A stretch of 64,000 bases of DNA from Bacteroides xylanisolvens XB1A (lineage in GTDB: Bacteria > Bacteroidota > Bacteroidia > Bacteroidales > Bacteroidaceae): positions 3,825,342-3,889,341 of the forward strand of contig NC_021017.1 in the NCBI RefSeq assembly GCF_000210075.1, given 5' to 3'. Below are positions 41,900 to 51,429 of the stretch, piece by piece. The notes under the pieces were generated by a model. It made no database searches, was not told the origin of the DNA, and saw nothing but the letters and a program-made list of their open reading frames with translations. The position numbers and the translations under genes were made by a program. The first letter of the stretch is position 1. Every line of letters starts with the position of its first letter.

Positions 41900-44206
41900 T
41901 CATTCCTCTTCTTTGGAGGAGAGAGCCGGAGAGAGGACTCCCCATTTCGTAGGATGATCGGTCATCTTGATTTCCATCATTCCTCCATTCGCAATATCCT
42001 GATGGTTAAAGAATGGAATGTTTAGAGCTTTACCGTTCAGCAATACACTTTCAATGTATTTATTCTTTTTTCCATTATTCTTGACTACAATACTGAAAGT
42101 CTTTCCTTCAGGCAGATTGATAACTGCTTTGTCGAAGGCAGGACGTCCGATGGAATATACCGGCTTGCCGGGACATACCTGATAGAATCCCATAGAGTTG
42201 AGTATATACCAGGCAGACATCTGACCGCAGTCCTCATTGCCCGAAAGACCGTCTATACTGTTGGTATACTGGCTCCGGTAAACGCTATCCACCAACTCTT
42301 GAGTCCTCCAAGGATGGTTAACGTAGTTATATAGATGGATCACATGGTGACTTGGTTCGTTTCCATGTGCATATTGCCCGATCAGTCCGCTGATATCTGA
42401 TGAGGTTGTCTCACCTTCAAGTGATGAATCGGCCGAGAATAAGGAATCGAGTTTCTGGACAAAAGCATCTTCTCCACCCATCAGATTGACTAATCCTTCT
42501 ACATCATGCGGCACAAACCAAGTCCATTGCCAAGCTGTTCCTTCACAATAATCATCGCTGCGGTGAGTAGATGCACGCGGATTGAATGGAGTACGCCATT
42601 CACCTTTTGAATCTAATCCACGCATGAAGCGGATTGATTTGTCGAAATAGAATTCGTAAGCCTTGGCGAAGCGTTCATACTTTGCTTTGGATTCAAAATC
42701 ACTCATCGCTTCTGCAAAGATAGAGATACACCAGTCATCATACGCATATTCTAACGCTTTGGCCACTGATTCGTTTTCGCGGTCACAAGGGATATATCCG
42801 ATGGCATTCTTATAATATTTTGCTTTAGGCATGAGATGAGGCAATACCAAATCCGGACATTTGATGCCGGTAGTGTCATATTCGGCGGCACGCAGGCAGG
42901 CTTTATAAGCCTCTTTGGCATCAAAATTGCGATACCCTTTCATGTAGGCATCCACGATGACCGGAACAGCATGATAACCAATCATAGTGCCGGTGTAATT
43001 GGAAGCCAAGTCCCACATGGGGTATATTCCACCTTCCTGATGCTTTTTAATTAACGAATTGATAAAGTGATTATTCAGATCAGGATCAATGATAGTCATT
43101 AGCGGATGTAGCGCACGGAAAGTATCCCATAAAGAAAAAACAGTGTATATCGGATTAAGGGTGTCTCCTTGATGCACTTCAAGATCCATTCCTAAATAAC
43201 GTCCGTCTGCATCAGTGAACAGATTTGGACTGATTCCCGTATGATAGAGGGCCGTGTAGAAGATGGCTTTATCTTCTTTATCGGAAGTTGTAATATCAAT
43301 TTTGGAAAGATATTCATTCCATGCCGTACGTGCGTCTTTACGTACTTTCTCGAAATCCCATCCGGGAATTTCTGATTCAACGTTCTTCCGTGCACCGGCA
43401 ATATCGACAGCGGACACACCTACTTTAACAAGAACCTGCTCGTCTTTACTGGTGTTGAAATGCAATAATGCTTTGCAGACAGGAAGCCGTTTGCCATTGT
43501 CCATGGTGATAGAATCCGTAACGAGCGTATAAGAGAATGGTTTGGAAAATTTAGCGTAGAAGTTGATATATTGGTCGAAAGCCCAATAAGTTGTTTTCTT
43601 ATGTCCACAGATTTCCGTATCGCTTATTACTTCTATTTCCATCTCGGAGTTAGTCTGTCGTTGCAGGCTGTAATCTAGGTCGATGATAAACCCGGATTCG
43701 GCGTTTTCGGGAAAAGTATAGCGATGGATTGCTCCTCGTTTGGTGGATGAAATTTCAGCTTTCACCTGGTAAGTATCAAGAAAGACAGAATAATATCCTG
43801 GTTCTGCGATTTCATTCTTATGTGAGAAAGAGGAAGCGTATGCTAGGCGTTGGCTTTGGGGATCGGTTGTACGATATTGTTGTTTACCCACAGTTGGCAT
43901 GAGCAAGACATCTCCATAGTCGCAACAACCTGTACCGCTGACGTGTGTGTGTGAGAAGCCATTGATGGTAGAGTCGGCATAATAATAACCGGAACAGGCA
44001 TCCCAACCATCGATCCGGGTGTCCGGACTGGGCTGAATCATCCCGTGGGGAACTACCGCTCCGGGGAAGGTATGACCATGTCCACCGGTACCGATGAAAG
44101 GGTTGACGTAAGCACTATAGTCTTTTACATTAGTGGGGGCTGTGCAGGAGCTAAGTGTGAATAAACCTCCTAAACATTCTACTATTAGGAATGTTTTTAA
44201 TTTCAT
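41900..44206 (-). CDS. GH92 alpha-mannosidase, lipoprotein
   Basis: The 768-residue product has lipobox TLSSC (Cys21) and the GH92 beginning SAYVNPFIGTGGHGHTFPGA. The catalytic region has CEGTAWQWTWFVPHD and SGNEDCGQMSAWYILNSMGF; here the DxD of the preceding enzyme is NxD, as in many GH92 members. It probably trims a different linkage or branch of the mannan core (inference from family diversity). It lies 44 bases downstream of the anti-sigma gene on the same strand. Position of BT3991. Confidence 0.92.
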   Translation of the reverse strand: MKLKTFLIVECLGGLFTLSSCTAPTNVKDYSAYVNPFIGTGGHGHTFPGAVVPHGMIQPSPDTRIDGWDACSGYYYADSTINGFSHTHVSGTGCCDYGDVLLMPTVGKQQYRTTDPQSQRLAYASSFSHKNEIAEPGYYSVFLDTYQVKAEISSTKRGAIHRYTFPENAESGFIIDLDYSLQRQTNSEMEIEVISDTEICGHKKTTYWAFDQYINFYAKFSKPFSYTLVTDSITMDNGKRLPVCKALLHFNTSKDEQVLVKVGVSAVDIAGARKNVESEIPGWDFEKVRKDARTAWNEYLSKIDITTSDKEDKAIFYTALYHTGISPNLFTDADGRYLGMDLEVHQGDTLNPIYTVFSLWDTFRALHPLMTIIDPDLNNHFINSLIKKHQEGGIYPMWDLASNYTGTMIGYHAVPVIVDAYMKGYRNFDAKEAYKACLRAAEYDTTGIKCPDLVLPHLMPKAKYYKNAIGYIPCDRENESVAKALEYAYDDWCISIFAEAMSDFESKAKYERFAKAYEFYFDKSIRFMRGLDSKGEWRTPFNPRASTHRSDDYCEGTAWQWTWFVPHDVEGLVNLMGGEDAFVQKLDSLFSADSSLEGETTSSDISGLIGQYAHGNEPSHHVIHLYNYVNHPWRTQELVDSVYRSQYTNSIDGLSGNEDCGQMSAWYILNSMGFYQVCPGKPVYSIGRPAFDKAVINLPEGKTFSIVVKNNGKKNKYIESVLLNGKALNIPFFNHQDIANGGMMEIKMTDHPTKWGVLSPALSSKEEE

Positions 44207-44250
44207 GGTATTAATAGCTTTTAAGTTTTATCCGGTTCATCTTTTACTTC

Positions 44251-45243
44251 TTATTTGGGAGAAATGAAGATATTGTTTCCGACAATTTTATAATCAATAG
44301 GTATAGAGTTTTGCAATGATTTTAACACTGACTCGATATTCGATTTCCTTTTCAGTACACCGGAGTAAGTTTTACCCGTCTGAATGTCAGGAGACAGAAT
44401 GATTTTCACATCATAGAAACGCTCCAGCGCTTTGGTGATGGTGAAGATATCTGCTTTTTGGAATGGAATCAGATTATCGTGCCAAACAGCATCCAACTTG
44501 GCATCCACTTGTTTCACGGTCAATCGTCCATTATTTTTGTTCAGTTCCGCACGTTGCCCCGGAGTGAGGATAATCTGCCCCTCTTCCTTATTGCCTTTTA
44601 CTTCAATCTCACCTTCAATAAGTGTCGCCTCTGCTATTCGGCAACGTTTATTGGATTTTAAATTGAACGTAGTTCCCAATACGCGTACGCGTATTGCATC
44701 ACTTTGAACGGTGAATGGCTTATGGCGGTTTCTGGTGACCTCAAAATAAGCTTCTCCTTCCAGGTAGACATTGCGTTCCTTTTCGGAGAACTCACGTGGA
44801 TATTTCAAGGTTGCTGCATTGTTCAGCCAAACCTTGCTGCCATCCGGTAAGACTACCTCCTTAACAATGCCTTCGCTGGCTACTGCAACCATCATTTGTT
44901 GATTGTTTCCGCTTTGATAGAACCAATATCCGACTCCACCACCCATGACCAACATTACAGCAATCACTGCGGCATATTTCATCCAGCGATGCATGCTTAG
45001 TATTTTGCTCTGTTTACCTTTCTCTTCGTCCAGCTTTTTATAGAGTTGTTTTTCCGCACGAAGTATCCGTTGTTCATCAGTGTACTGGTCGAATTTACCC
45101 AAATGATAGATTTCTTCCATACGAAAGAGCTGGCGGGCATTTTCTTCCGATTCCTTCATCCAGGCATTAACCTCGATAAGCTCTTCTTCAGAACACTGTC
45201 CTGTCAGATATCTGTTTATTATTTCTTCACTCAGATTACTCAT
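44251..45243 (-). CDS. FecR-type anti-sigma factor
   Basis: The start chosen at 45243 follows a ribosome-binding-like GAAGGAAAAG; other in-frame ATGs are at 45258 and 45348, the last inside the sigma gene. The product has about 330 residues: a cytoplasmic anti-sigma part (NLSEEIINRYLTGQCSEEE), one membrane helix (YAAVIAVMLVMGGGVGYWFY, about 90-110) and a periplasmic FecR domain (about 120-230, DGSKVWLNNAATLKYPREF) plus a C-terminal DUF4974-type domain. It should hold the sigma factor encoded at 45293 until the STN domain of the SusC protein signals transport. Confidence 0.92.
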   Translation of the reverse strand: MSNLSEEIINRYLTGQCSEEELIEVNAWMKESEENARQLFRMEEIYHLGKFDQYTDEQRILRAEKQLYKKLDEEKGKQSKILSMHRWMKYAAVIAVMLVMGGGVGYWFYQSGNNQQMMVAVASEGIVKEVVLPDGSKVWLNNAATLKYPREFSEKERNVYLEGEAYFEVTRNRHKPFTVQSDAIRVRVLGTTFNLKSNKRCRIAEATLIEGEIEVKGNKEEGQIILTPGQRAELNKNNGRLTVKQVDAKLDAVWHDNLIPFQKADIFTITKALERFYDVKIILSPDIQTGKTYSGVLKRKSNIESVLKSLQNSIPIDYKIVGNNIFISPK

Positions 45244-45292
45244 TTTCTTTTCCTTCATATTAGTAATACAATTCAAAACGCAAAAACACTTA

Positions 45293-45850
45293 TTATAATC
45301 GCCATAAAAATAAGAAAAGAATCGTCCAAAGAGGATCAAGTCGGCCACGCAAGTATTTTAAAGCCTTATACATATGGGCTTCCACCGTGCGGAGTGAAAC
45401 TCCGAGAATATCGGCTATTTCCTTGTTTTTCATATCATGCAGATAGCTAAGTTTGAAAACCTCTTTGCATTTGTCAGGGAGTTCATTAATTGCATCATGA
45501 ATTTCCTTGCGGAGTTCCTTGTCTTCGATCCTCCGAATCACTTCGTTGTTGTCCGGTTGATAGAATTCTGCGCGTCTTTGGTTGATTTCTTCCATGGCAA
45601 CACAATAACCTTCTTCCACACTGCGGTGTTTCAAGACGTTAAGGGCACGGGTGTAAACGGCACGATAGAGAAAGGCCTGGATTTGGTCGCCTATCTCTAT
45701 GTGGTCTTTCCGCTTCCATAATTCTACAAATACGTCCTGCACTACATCCTCTGCTTCTTCTTCTCCCACCAGACGGGTAGCATAGAAAATCAGGCTGGGG
45801 TAGTACCGGCGAAATAGTGCTTTATAGGTTATATCGAAGTTTTCGTTCAT
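45293..45850 (-). CDS. ECF RNA polymerase sigma factor of the high-mannose locus
   Basis: The 185-residue product has region 2 (LFRRYYPSLIFYATRLVGEE, AEDVVQDVFVELWKRKDHIE) and region 4 (FKLSYLHDMKNKEIADILGV, SLRTVEAHMYKALKYL), the Bacteroides sigma-70 family of ECF type. It is encoded directly before its FecR anti-sigma factor and after a GH92 gene on the same strand. It probably activates the SusC operon and the GH92 genes when the glycan is imported. Position of BT3993. Confidence 0.93.
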   Translation of the reverse strand: MNENFDITYKALFRRYYPSLIFYATRLVGEEEAEDVVQDVFVELWKRKDHIEIGDQIQAFLYRAVYTRALNVLKHRSVEEGYCVAMEEINQRRAEFYQPDNNEVIRRIEDKELRKEIHDAINELPDKCKEVFKLSYLHDMKNKEIADILGVSLRTVEAHMYKALKYLRGRLDPLWTILFLFLWRL

Positions 45851-45877
45851 TCTCTCAATTGGTTGTTCAGGTTTGGC

Positions 45878-48118
45878 TTATGGGTTATTTTCTTCGAATA
45901 TGACTCCAATTGCTTTAGGGGTGTTACTCATTTCGAATTCGACAGTTGCTCCACTCATGATTTGCTCGTGAGTAAGATACGTTTTGTCATACGGTTCTCC
46001 ATCTATTTTGATGGATTGGATATAGATATTTTCTTTGTTCACTTTGGGGGCCAGTACGGTGAAAGTTTTTCCATTCGCCAGATGTAATTGCATTTCCGGG
46101 AATAGGGGAGTACCTATCTCGTATTTTCCACTGACGGGATTGACGGGGTAGAATCCCATCGCACTGAATACATACCATGCTGACATCTGTCCGCAATCTT
46201 CGTTGCCACAAAGACCGGCTGGTTCGTTTTTGTAGAGCTCGTTCATCACTTTGGCCACATATTCTTGTGTGCGATTTTCGTGTCCTATAGCATTGAACAG
46301 ATAAATAACATGATGGCTCGGTTCATTGCCATGCGCATATTGTCCTATCATGCCCGTGCTGAAGATAGGTAGTTCGTCATCTGCTGCTGGATGATAGGTG
46401 AACATACTGTCCAGTTTTTCGGCAAATCGGTTTTTACCTCCTACAAGGTCGATCAGTCCGTTAATGTCATGCTGAACAGACCAAAAGTATTGCCATCCGT
46501 TACTTTCGCAAATGTGTGGTGTATAGTCATCGGCTTTGAAGTCCTTGATAAAGGTGCCTTTGTCGTCACGTGGCTGCATGAAAGAAGTGGCGGGGTTATA
46601 AACATTCTTGTAATTTTGAGAACGTTTATAAAATTCGTCCGCAATGTCTTGTTTGCCCATCTTCTTCGCCATTTCGGCAATGCAATAGTCATCGAAAGCG
46701 TATTCCAGTGTTTTGGATAACGACCAGTTTTCTGCGTTGTAGTGGTCTGTTACGTTGTAAGGTATGTATCCTAATTCTTTGTAGAGTCCGATGCCGCGGT
46801 AATTATCCAGATTAGCCGTTGCTATGCAAGCATCCAAGGCTTTCTTTGCGTCGAAGTCGCCGATTCCTTTCAGATAGGCGTCTACAATAACAGGAACAGC
46901 ATGATAACCGATCATCATGTCTGTTTCACTTCCGTAGAAGTTCCACACTGGCAGACGGCCATTCTGTTCGTAGAAGGCGATGAAGGATTTCACCATGTCG
47001 TTGACACGCTCGGGTTCGGTATAAGTAAAGAGCGGGTGGGCGGCACGGTATGTATCCCATAAGGAGAAAGTGCTATAATTAATCCAGCCGTCGGCTTGGT
47101 GTACTTTCTTATCGGGACCGTAGTAAGCTCCGTCTACATCACTGTAAATAGTTGGAGCAATCATTGAGTGATAGAGAGCGGTGTAGAAGTTCACTTTATC
47201 GTTCTCATTATCACCTTTTATTTCAATCTTTCCGAGCTGGCGGTTCCAGTTTGCTTTTGTTTCCGCCAAGTATTTGTCGAAGTTATTTTCGGGGACTTCA
47301 GCTTGCAGGTTTTTGGCTGCTCCTTCCATGCTGACACCGGAAATGGCAGTGTTTACCAATATCTGTTCATCCTTTTGGGTGTTGAAATCGAAGCGGGCGA
47401 TAACAGCTGTGCCGATACGTTTATTGTCTTTGATGATGGCAGTTGTGTCCAGTTCCATTTTCTCAAAAGGCTTGGAGAATCGGGTGCGGAAATAGATGTG
47501 TTGATCGCGTGCCCAGCCGTCGGAGAAACGGTAACCTTGAATGGTGACGGAGTCTACGACTTCGATATGAGAATCGTTGGTAAAATCCCAGTTCATGGCT
47601 TTCTTCAGATTTAAGAAGATAGCAGATTGGGCTTCCGGAAACGTATAACGTTGGATACCACAACGCTCGGTGGCAGTCAGTTCGACGTTGATGTTATAAT
47701 CAGTCAGGCGTACTTGATAATAACCGGCATGAGCACTTTCATCTTTGTGGGAGAATTTAGAATGGATGCCAAGCGGTGCTTCCGCTTCTTTGTAGGGAAG
47801 AGTGACAGGCATGAAAGAGATGTCATACAAATCTCCCGCTCCAGTGCCGGAAAGATGCGTGTGGCTGAAACCGGCAATCGTACTATCCGGATAGAAATAA
47901 CCAGAGATACGGTCCCATCCGGGGAGTCCGTTGTCCGGGCTAAGTTGCACCATGCCGAAAGGAGCTTGGGCACCAGGATAAGTGTTTCCAGTGAAGTCTG
48001 TTCCGATAAATGGATTTACATAAGATGTGTAATCTATTTCGTGTTTCTCTTGCGTAGGGGTACAAGAAATGAGCATGCAGGTTAACAGCAGGCATAGATA
48101 AGCAGGTGTTCTCATCAT
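45878..48118 (-). CDS. GH92 alpha-mannosidase, lipoprotein
   Basis: The 746-residue product has lipobox MLISC (Cys19). GH92 features: TSYVNPFIGTDFTGNTYPGA, the acid-Glu region CESNGWQYFWSVQHDINGLI, and LCGNEDCGQMSAWYVFSAMG. It is the third GH92 enzyme of the locus and the first gene of the minus-strand arm, 27 bases before the sigma gene. It probably acts with the two other mannosidases on imported high-mannose oligosaccharides; its linkage preference cannot be read from the sequence. Position of BT3994. Confidence 0.92.
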   Translation of the reverse strand: MMRTPAYLCLLLTCMLISCTPTQEKHEIDYTSYVNPFIGTDFTGNTYPGAQAPFGMVQLSPDNGLPGWDRISGYFYPDSTIAGFSHTHLSGTGAGDLYDISFMPVTLPYKEAEAPLGIHSKFSHKDESAHAGYYQVRLTDYNINVELTATERCGIQRYTFPEAQSAIFLNLKKAMNWDFTNDSHIEVVDSVTIQGYRFSDGWARDQHIYFRTRFSKPFEKMELDTTAIIKDNKRIGTAVIARFDFNTQKDEQILVNTAISGVSMEGAAKNLQAEVPENNFDKYLAETKANWNRQLGKIEIKGDNENDKVNFYTALYHSMIAPTIYSDVDGAYYGPDKKVHQADGWINYSTFSLWDTYRAAHPLFTYTEPERVNDMVKSFIAFYEQNGRLPVWNFYGSETDMMIGYHAVPVIVDAYLKGIGDFDAKKALDACIATANLDNYRGIGLYKELGYIPYNVTDHYNAENWSLSKTLEYAFDDYCIAEMAKKMGKQDIADEFYKRSQNYKNVYNPATSFMQPRDDKGTFIKDFKADDYTPHICESNGWQYFWSVQHDINGLIDLVGGKNRFAEKLDSMFTYHPAADDELPIFSTGMIGQYAHGNEPSHHVIYLFNAIGHENRTQEYVAKVMNELYKNEPAGLCGNEDCGQMSAWYVFSAMGFYPVNPVSGKYEIGTPLFPEMQLHLANGKTFTVLAPKVNKENIYIQSIKIDGEPYDKTYLTHEQIMSGATVEFEMSNTPKAIGVIFEENNP

Positions 48119-48377
48119 TCTTTAGGTATTAGTGATTACTTATTTTATTTATTTGAAGGATAAGAAAAATAATTAATCTGGTCACAAAGGTAGAAAAAAA
48201 CTGTGACAAGCCTAAATTATAAGCTAATATTTTTAGAAAGAGACAAATAGACTTCTATTTTTTACCGGGTTTGTTGGTTTTGGGGGGAGGGTAGGAAATA
48301 TCCTTCCCCGATGCTTTTATAGGGGATTCAAAAGGGGATTCAAGCCGAAATTGTTGTTGGTGAATTCCCTTCTGTAA

Positions 48378-48463
48378 AATAGTGACGCTATCCGATGCAA
48401 ATAGTGACGCTATATGCCAGCGATACCGTCACTATCCTGTGCATATACCGTCACTATTTTTTT
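48378..48463. repeat. 22-bp periodic array, two direct units then two inverted units
   Basis: ATAGTGACGCTAT occurs at 48379 and 48401 (22 apart) and its near-inverse ATACCGTCACTAT at 48423 and 48445 (22 apart). ATGCA and TGCAT also face each other between the units. The whole 79 bases can fold into one long hairpin, followed by TTTTTTTT on the plus strand. Confidence 0.85.
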
Positions 48464-48526
48464 TCTACATTAATAGGGAGTTTCTTATGTATTTATTCAG
48501 ACGCGTCTAATTTTAAGTCTTTACGT

Positions 48527-48631
48527 AAAAGAGGTTGTCTATAAGTCTCTTTTTAACGATTTCACCCCTATCAGAACAAACTCTGACAGGGGTGATTTCT
48601 TTTTTTCGGGGCCTGTTAGACAGCCTCTTTT
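48527..48631. terminator. Nested hairpin near the alaS stop
   Basis: Outer arms 48527-48541 and 48617-48631 match at 14 of 15 pairs (AAAAGAGG...). Inner arms 48562-48574 and 48583-48595 match at 12 of 13 (TCACCCCT...). The inner stem is followed by TTTCTTTTTTT on the plus strand. It lies just downstream of alaS, but the T-run favours the plus strand, where no gene precedes it. Confidence 0.6.
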
Positions 48632-48639
48632 ATTTATTC

Positions 48640-51258
48640 TTAGATTCCTGCCAGCTCCAGTACTTTTTCAACTGCTGCCGGTAGTCCATCAGCATTTTTG
48701 CCTCCTGCAGTAGCGAAGTGAGGTTGGCCACCGCCGCCACCTTGAATCAGTTTGGCAGCCTCTTTTACCAGATTACCAGCTTTCAGACCACCAGCAACCA
48801 AATTATCGCTAAGCATTACTGTCAGCATCGGTTTGCCATTGTCTGTACTTCCGGCTACGAAGAACAAGTTTTCTGTGATTTCACCCCGAAGTTGGAAAGC
48901 GATATTCTTCACTACTTCTGCCGGTAGTGGGGCACAGAACTTGATTACTTTGATACCGTGGATCTCTTGTACATTTTTCAGTAGTCTTTCCTTCAAAGCT
49001 GCTTCTTTCTCTTTCATGAAGTCTTCTACCTGCTTTTTCAATCCTGCATTTTCATCCAGATATTTACGGATTGCAATTCTCAAGTCAGGAGCATTGTTAA
49101 AGAGAGCCTTCAAGTCGCTAAGTGTATCTTGTATCGTATCCAGCATTTCTTCCACGCGTGCTCCGGTATAAGCTTCAATACGGCGAACGCCGGCAGCAAC
49201 AGAACTTTCGGAGATGATTTTCACCATACCGATATTTCCGGTTGCAGCTACGTGTGTACCACCGCAGAACTCGATAGAAGTACCGAACTGGATCACACGA
49301 ACTCTGTCGCCATACTTTTCACCAAAGAGAGCGATAGCTCCCAACTCCTTAGCTTCCTCGATAGGAATATTGCGATATTCTTTCAATGGGATATTAGCGC
49401 GGATTCTTGCATTGACGATATGTTCAACTTTACGGATTTCTTCATCGGTCACTTTCTGGAAGTGAGAGAAGTCGAAACGCAATGAATCCGGTGTAACCAA
49501 TGAACCTTTCTGTTCGATGTGTTCACCCAATACTTCACGTAAAGCAGCATCCAGCAAGTGAGTCGCCGAGTGATTAGCTGCGCAGGCAGCGCGTTTGTCA
49601 GTATCTACACAAGCCATCATCGGAGCTTCCGGATGTTCGGGTAACTTTTTGGTAATATGTATCGGAAGATTATTCTCTTTCTTTGTGTCGACCACTTCAA
49701 TCGTCTCGAACTCGCTCACCAATACACCTGTATCACCTACCTGACCACCACTTTCTGCATAGAACGGAGTATAGTCGAGTACAATCTGATACAATGTCTG
49801 GTTCTTTTGTTTGATCTGACGGTAACGAAGGATAGAAGCCTCGTATTCAGTGTAATCGTAACCAACGAATTCAGTAGTTCCTTCTTTCAGTACAATCCAG
49901 TCACCAGTTTCGATGGCGGCAGCATTACGTGCACGCTGTTTCTGTTGCTGCATTTCTTCATTGAACTCTTCAATGTTGACAGTCATTCCGTTTTCACGGA
50001 GAATCAGCTCTGTCAAGTCGAGCGGGAAACCGAATGTATCATACAAAGTAAAGGCATCTTTACCGCTGATTTCAGTTTTTCCATTGGCTTTGGTATCTTC
50101 CATTGTCTTATCCAATAAACGGATACCAGTTTCTAAAGTGCGGAGGAATGATTCTTCTTCTTCCTTGATTACTTTTTCAATCAGTGTCTTTTGTGCAACT
50201 AGTTCAGGATAAGCCTCTCCCATGTTATCAATCAATACAGGAAGCAACTTATACATAAATGCCTGTTTCTGTCCGAGGAAAGTATATCCGTAACGAACAG
50301 CACGGCGAAGGATACGGCGGATCACATAACCTGCCTTTGCATTAGACGGCAACTGGCCATCTGTGATTGAGAATGCAATGGTACGGATATGGTCGGCAAT
50401 CACACGCATAGCAATATCTTGTTGCTTGTCTTTTCCATATTCTGTACCCGACATTGCTGCAATAGCTTTCAACATTGGCTGGAATACGTCTGTGTCGTAG
50501 TTGGATGTTTTGCCTTGCAGAGCCATACAAAGACGTTCGAATCCCATACCGGTATCAATAACCTTGGCAGGAAGCGGCTCAAGACTGCCGTCTGCTTTGC
50601 GGTTGTATTGCATGAACACGAGGTTCCAGATTTCAATTACCTGCGGGTGATCGTGGTTCACGAGGTCGCGACCGGAGATCTTGGCACGTTCTTCAGCAGG
50701 ACGGAGGTCGATATGGATTTCGGAACAAGGTCCGCAAGGTCCTGTATCACCCATTTCCCAGAAGTTGTCGTGTTTGTTACCGTTGATGATGTGATCTTTC
50801 GGCAAGAACTGTTCCCAATAGGAAGCAGCTTCGTCGTCACGGCTCAATCCTTCTTCAGGACTTCCTTCAAATACGGTTGCATAGAGATGTTCCGGATTCA
50901 GTTTCAAGACTTCTACCAGATATTCCCATGCCCAGCTGATCGCTTCTTTCTTGAAGTAATCGCCGAACGACCAGTTACCAAGCATTTCAAACATGGTGTG
51001 GTGGTACGTATCGTGTCCTACTTCTTCCAGGTCATTATGCTTTCCGCTTACACGCAAACATTTTTGCGAGTCCGCGACTCTTTGGTATTTCGCCGGATGG
51101 TTACCCAAAATAATATCTTTAAACTGGTTCATACCCGCGTTCGTAAACATCAGGGTAGGGTCATCTTTAATCACCATCGGAGCCGAGGGAACGATGTGGT
51201 GTCCTTTCGACTCAAAGAAATTCTTGAATGAATCTCTGATCTCTTTTGCAGTCAACAT
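48640..51258 (-). CDS. alaS: Alanyl-tRNA synthetase
   Basis: AlaS charges tRNA-Ala. The 872-residue length is typical. Visible are the class II core with [20 protein letters not shown] and QFKD, the [18 protein letters not shown] block and GFERL-type motif 3 ([11 protein letters not shown]), then the editing domain with the zinc-binding [12 protein letters not shown] and [11 protein letters not shown], and the C-terminal [14 protein letters not shown] of the C-Ala domain. The likely promoter is TATCTTTG on the minus strand at 51378-51371. Confidence 0.97.
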   Translation of the reverse strand: MLTAKEIRDSFKNFFESKGHHIVPSAPMVIKDDPTLMFTNAGMNQFKDIILGNHPAKYQRVADSQKCLRVSGKHNDLEEVGHDTYHHTMFEMLGNWSFGDYFKKEAISWAWEYLVEVLKLNPEHLYATVFEGSPEEGLSRDDEAASYWEQFLPKDHIINGNKHDNFWEMGDTGPCGPCSEIHIDLRPAEERAKISGRDLVNHDHPQVIEIWNLVFMQYNRKADGSLEPLPAKVIDTGMGFERLCMALQGKTSNYDTDVFQPMLKAIAAMSGTEYGKDKQQDIAMRVIADHIRTIAFSITDGQLPSNAKAGYVIRRILRRAVRYGYTFLGQKQAFMYKLLPVLIDNMGEAYPELVAQKTLIEKVIKEEEESFLRTLETGIRLLDKTMEDTKANGKTEISGKDAFTLYDTFGFPLDLTELILRENGMTVNIEEFNEEMQQQKQRARNAAAIETGDWIVLKEGTTEFVGYDYTEYEASILRYRQIKQKNQTLYQIVLDYTPFYAESGGQVGDTGVLVSEFETIEVVDTKKENNLPIHITKKLPEHPEAPMMACVDTDKRAACAANHSATHLLDAALREVLGEHIEQKGSLVTPDSLRFDFSHFQKVTDEEIRKVEHIVNARIRANIPLKEYRNIPIEEAKELGAIALFGEKYGDRVRVIQFGTSIEFCGGTHVAATGNIGMVKIISESSVAAGVRRIEAYTGARVEEMLDTIQDTLSDLKALFNNAPDLRIAIRKYLDENAGLKKQVEDFMKEKEAALKERLLKNVQEIHGIKVIKFCAPLPAEVVKNIAFQLRGEITENLFFVAGSTDNGKPMLTVMLSDNLVAGGLKAGNLVKEAAKLIQGGGGGQPHFATAGGKNADGLPAAVEKVLELAGI

Positions 51259-51266
51259 ATAATGAA

Positions 51267-51357
51267 GAATTATGATTTATGAATTATGAATTATGGGCTG
51301 TGGGATATGAGAGAGGGGAGGAATCCCCAATAAATCATAAATCACAACTCATAAATT
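51267..51357. repeat. Inverted heptamer arrays upstream of alaS
   Basis: Left: four 7-bp units GAATTAT, GATTTAT, GAATTAT, GAATTAT (51267-51294). Right: four units ATAAATC, ATAAATC, ACAACTC, ATAAATT (51330-51357), in inverted sense. The 35 bases between are not repeated but contain GGGGA/TCCCC. All of it lies between alaS and its likely promoter, so it would be in the alaS leader RNA. Confidence 0.8.
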
Positions 51358-51370
51358 CGTAAAAACTGTG

Positions 51371-51398
51371 CAAAGATAGCTTGTTTTTATTACTTTTG
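51371..51398. promoter_or_regulatory. Divergent -7 boxes of alaS and the M23 peptidase gene
   Basis: Minus strand TATCTTTG at 51378-51371 serves alaS; plus strand TACTTTTG at 51391-51398 serves the peptidase gene at 51430. The boxes are only 12 bases apart, so the two promoters overlap and probably compete. Clear -33 boxes are not visible. Confidence 0.55.
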
Positions 51399-51429
51399 CC
51401 GTATTAACAAGCGAAATATTTCCAAAAAG

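Larger units (their letters stand above)
48119..48639. other. Intergenic region between alaS and the glycan locus, rich in inverted repeats
   Basis: 521 bases without a gene. In order: A/T-rich DNA containing the GH92 promoter region; GGGGATTCA twice (48323 and 48335, 12 bp apart) with inverted TGAATTCCC (48361); a 22-bp periodic inverted array (48378-48457, own entry) ending in eight T; and a nested hairpin (48527-48631, own entry). No standard promoter motif was found. Confidence 0.7.

Noticed and set aside
45244..45348. Longer FecR protein starting at 45348
   Set aside because: That start lies inside the sigma factor gene and adds a Cys/Phe-rich stretch unlike any FecR; the ATG at 45243 has a good ribosome-binding sequence.
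50389..51231. Plus-strand frame of 280 codons opposite alaS
   Set aside because: Lies fully inside the conserved catalytic part of alaS and has no known domain.
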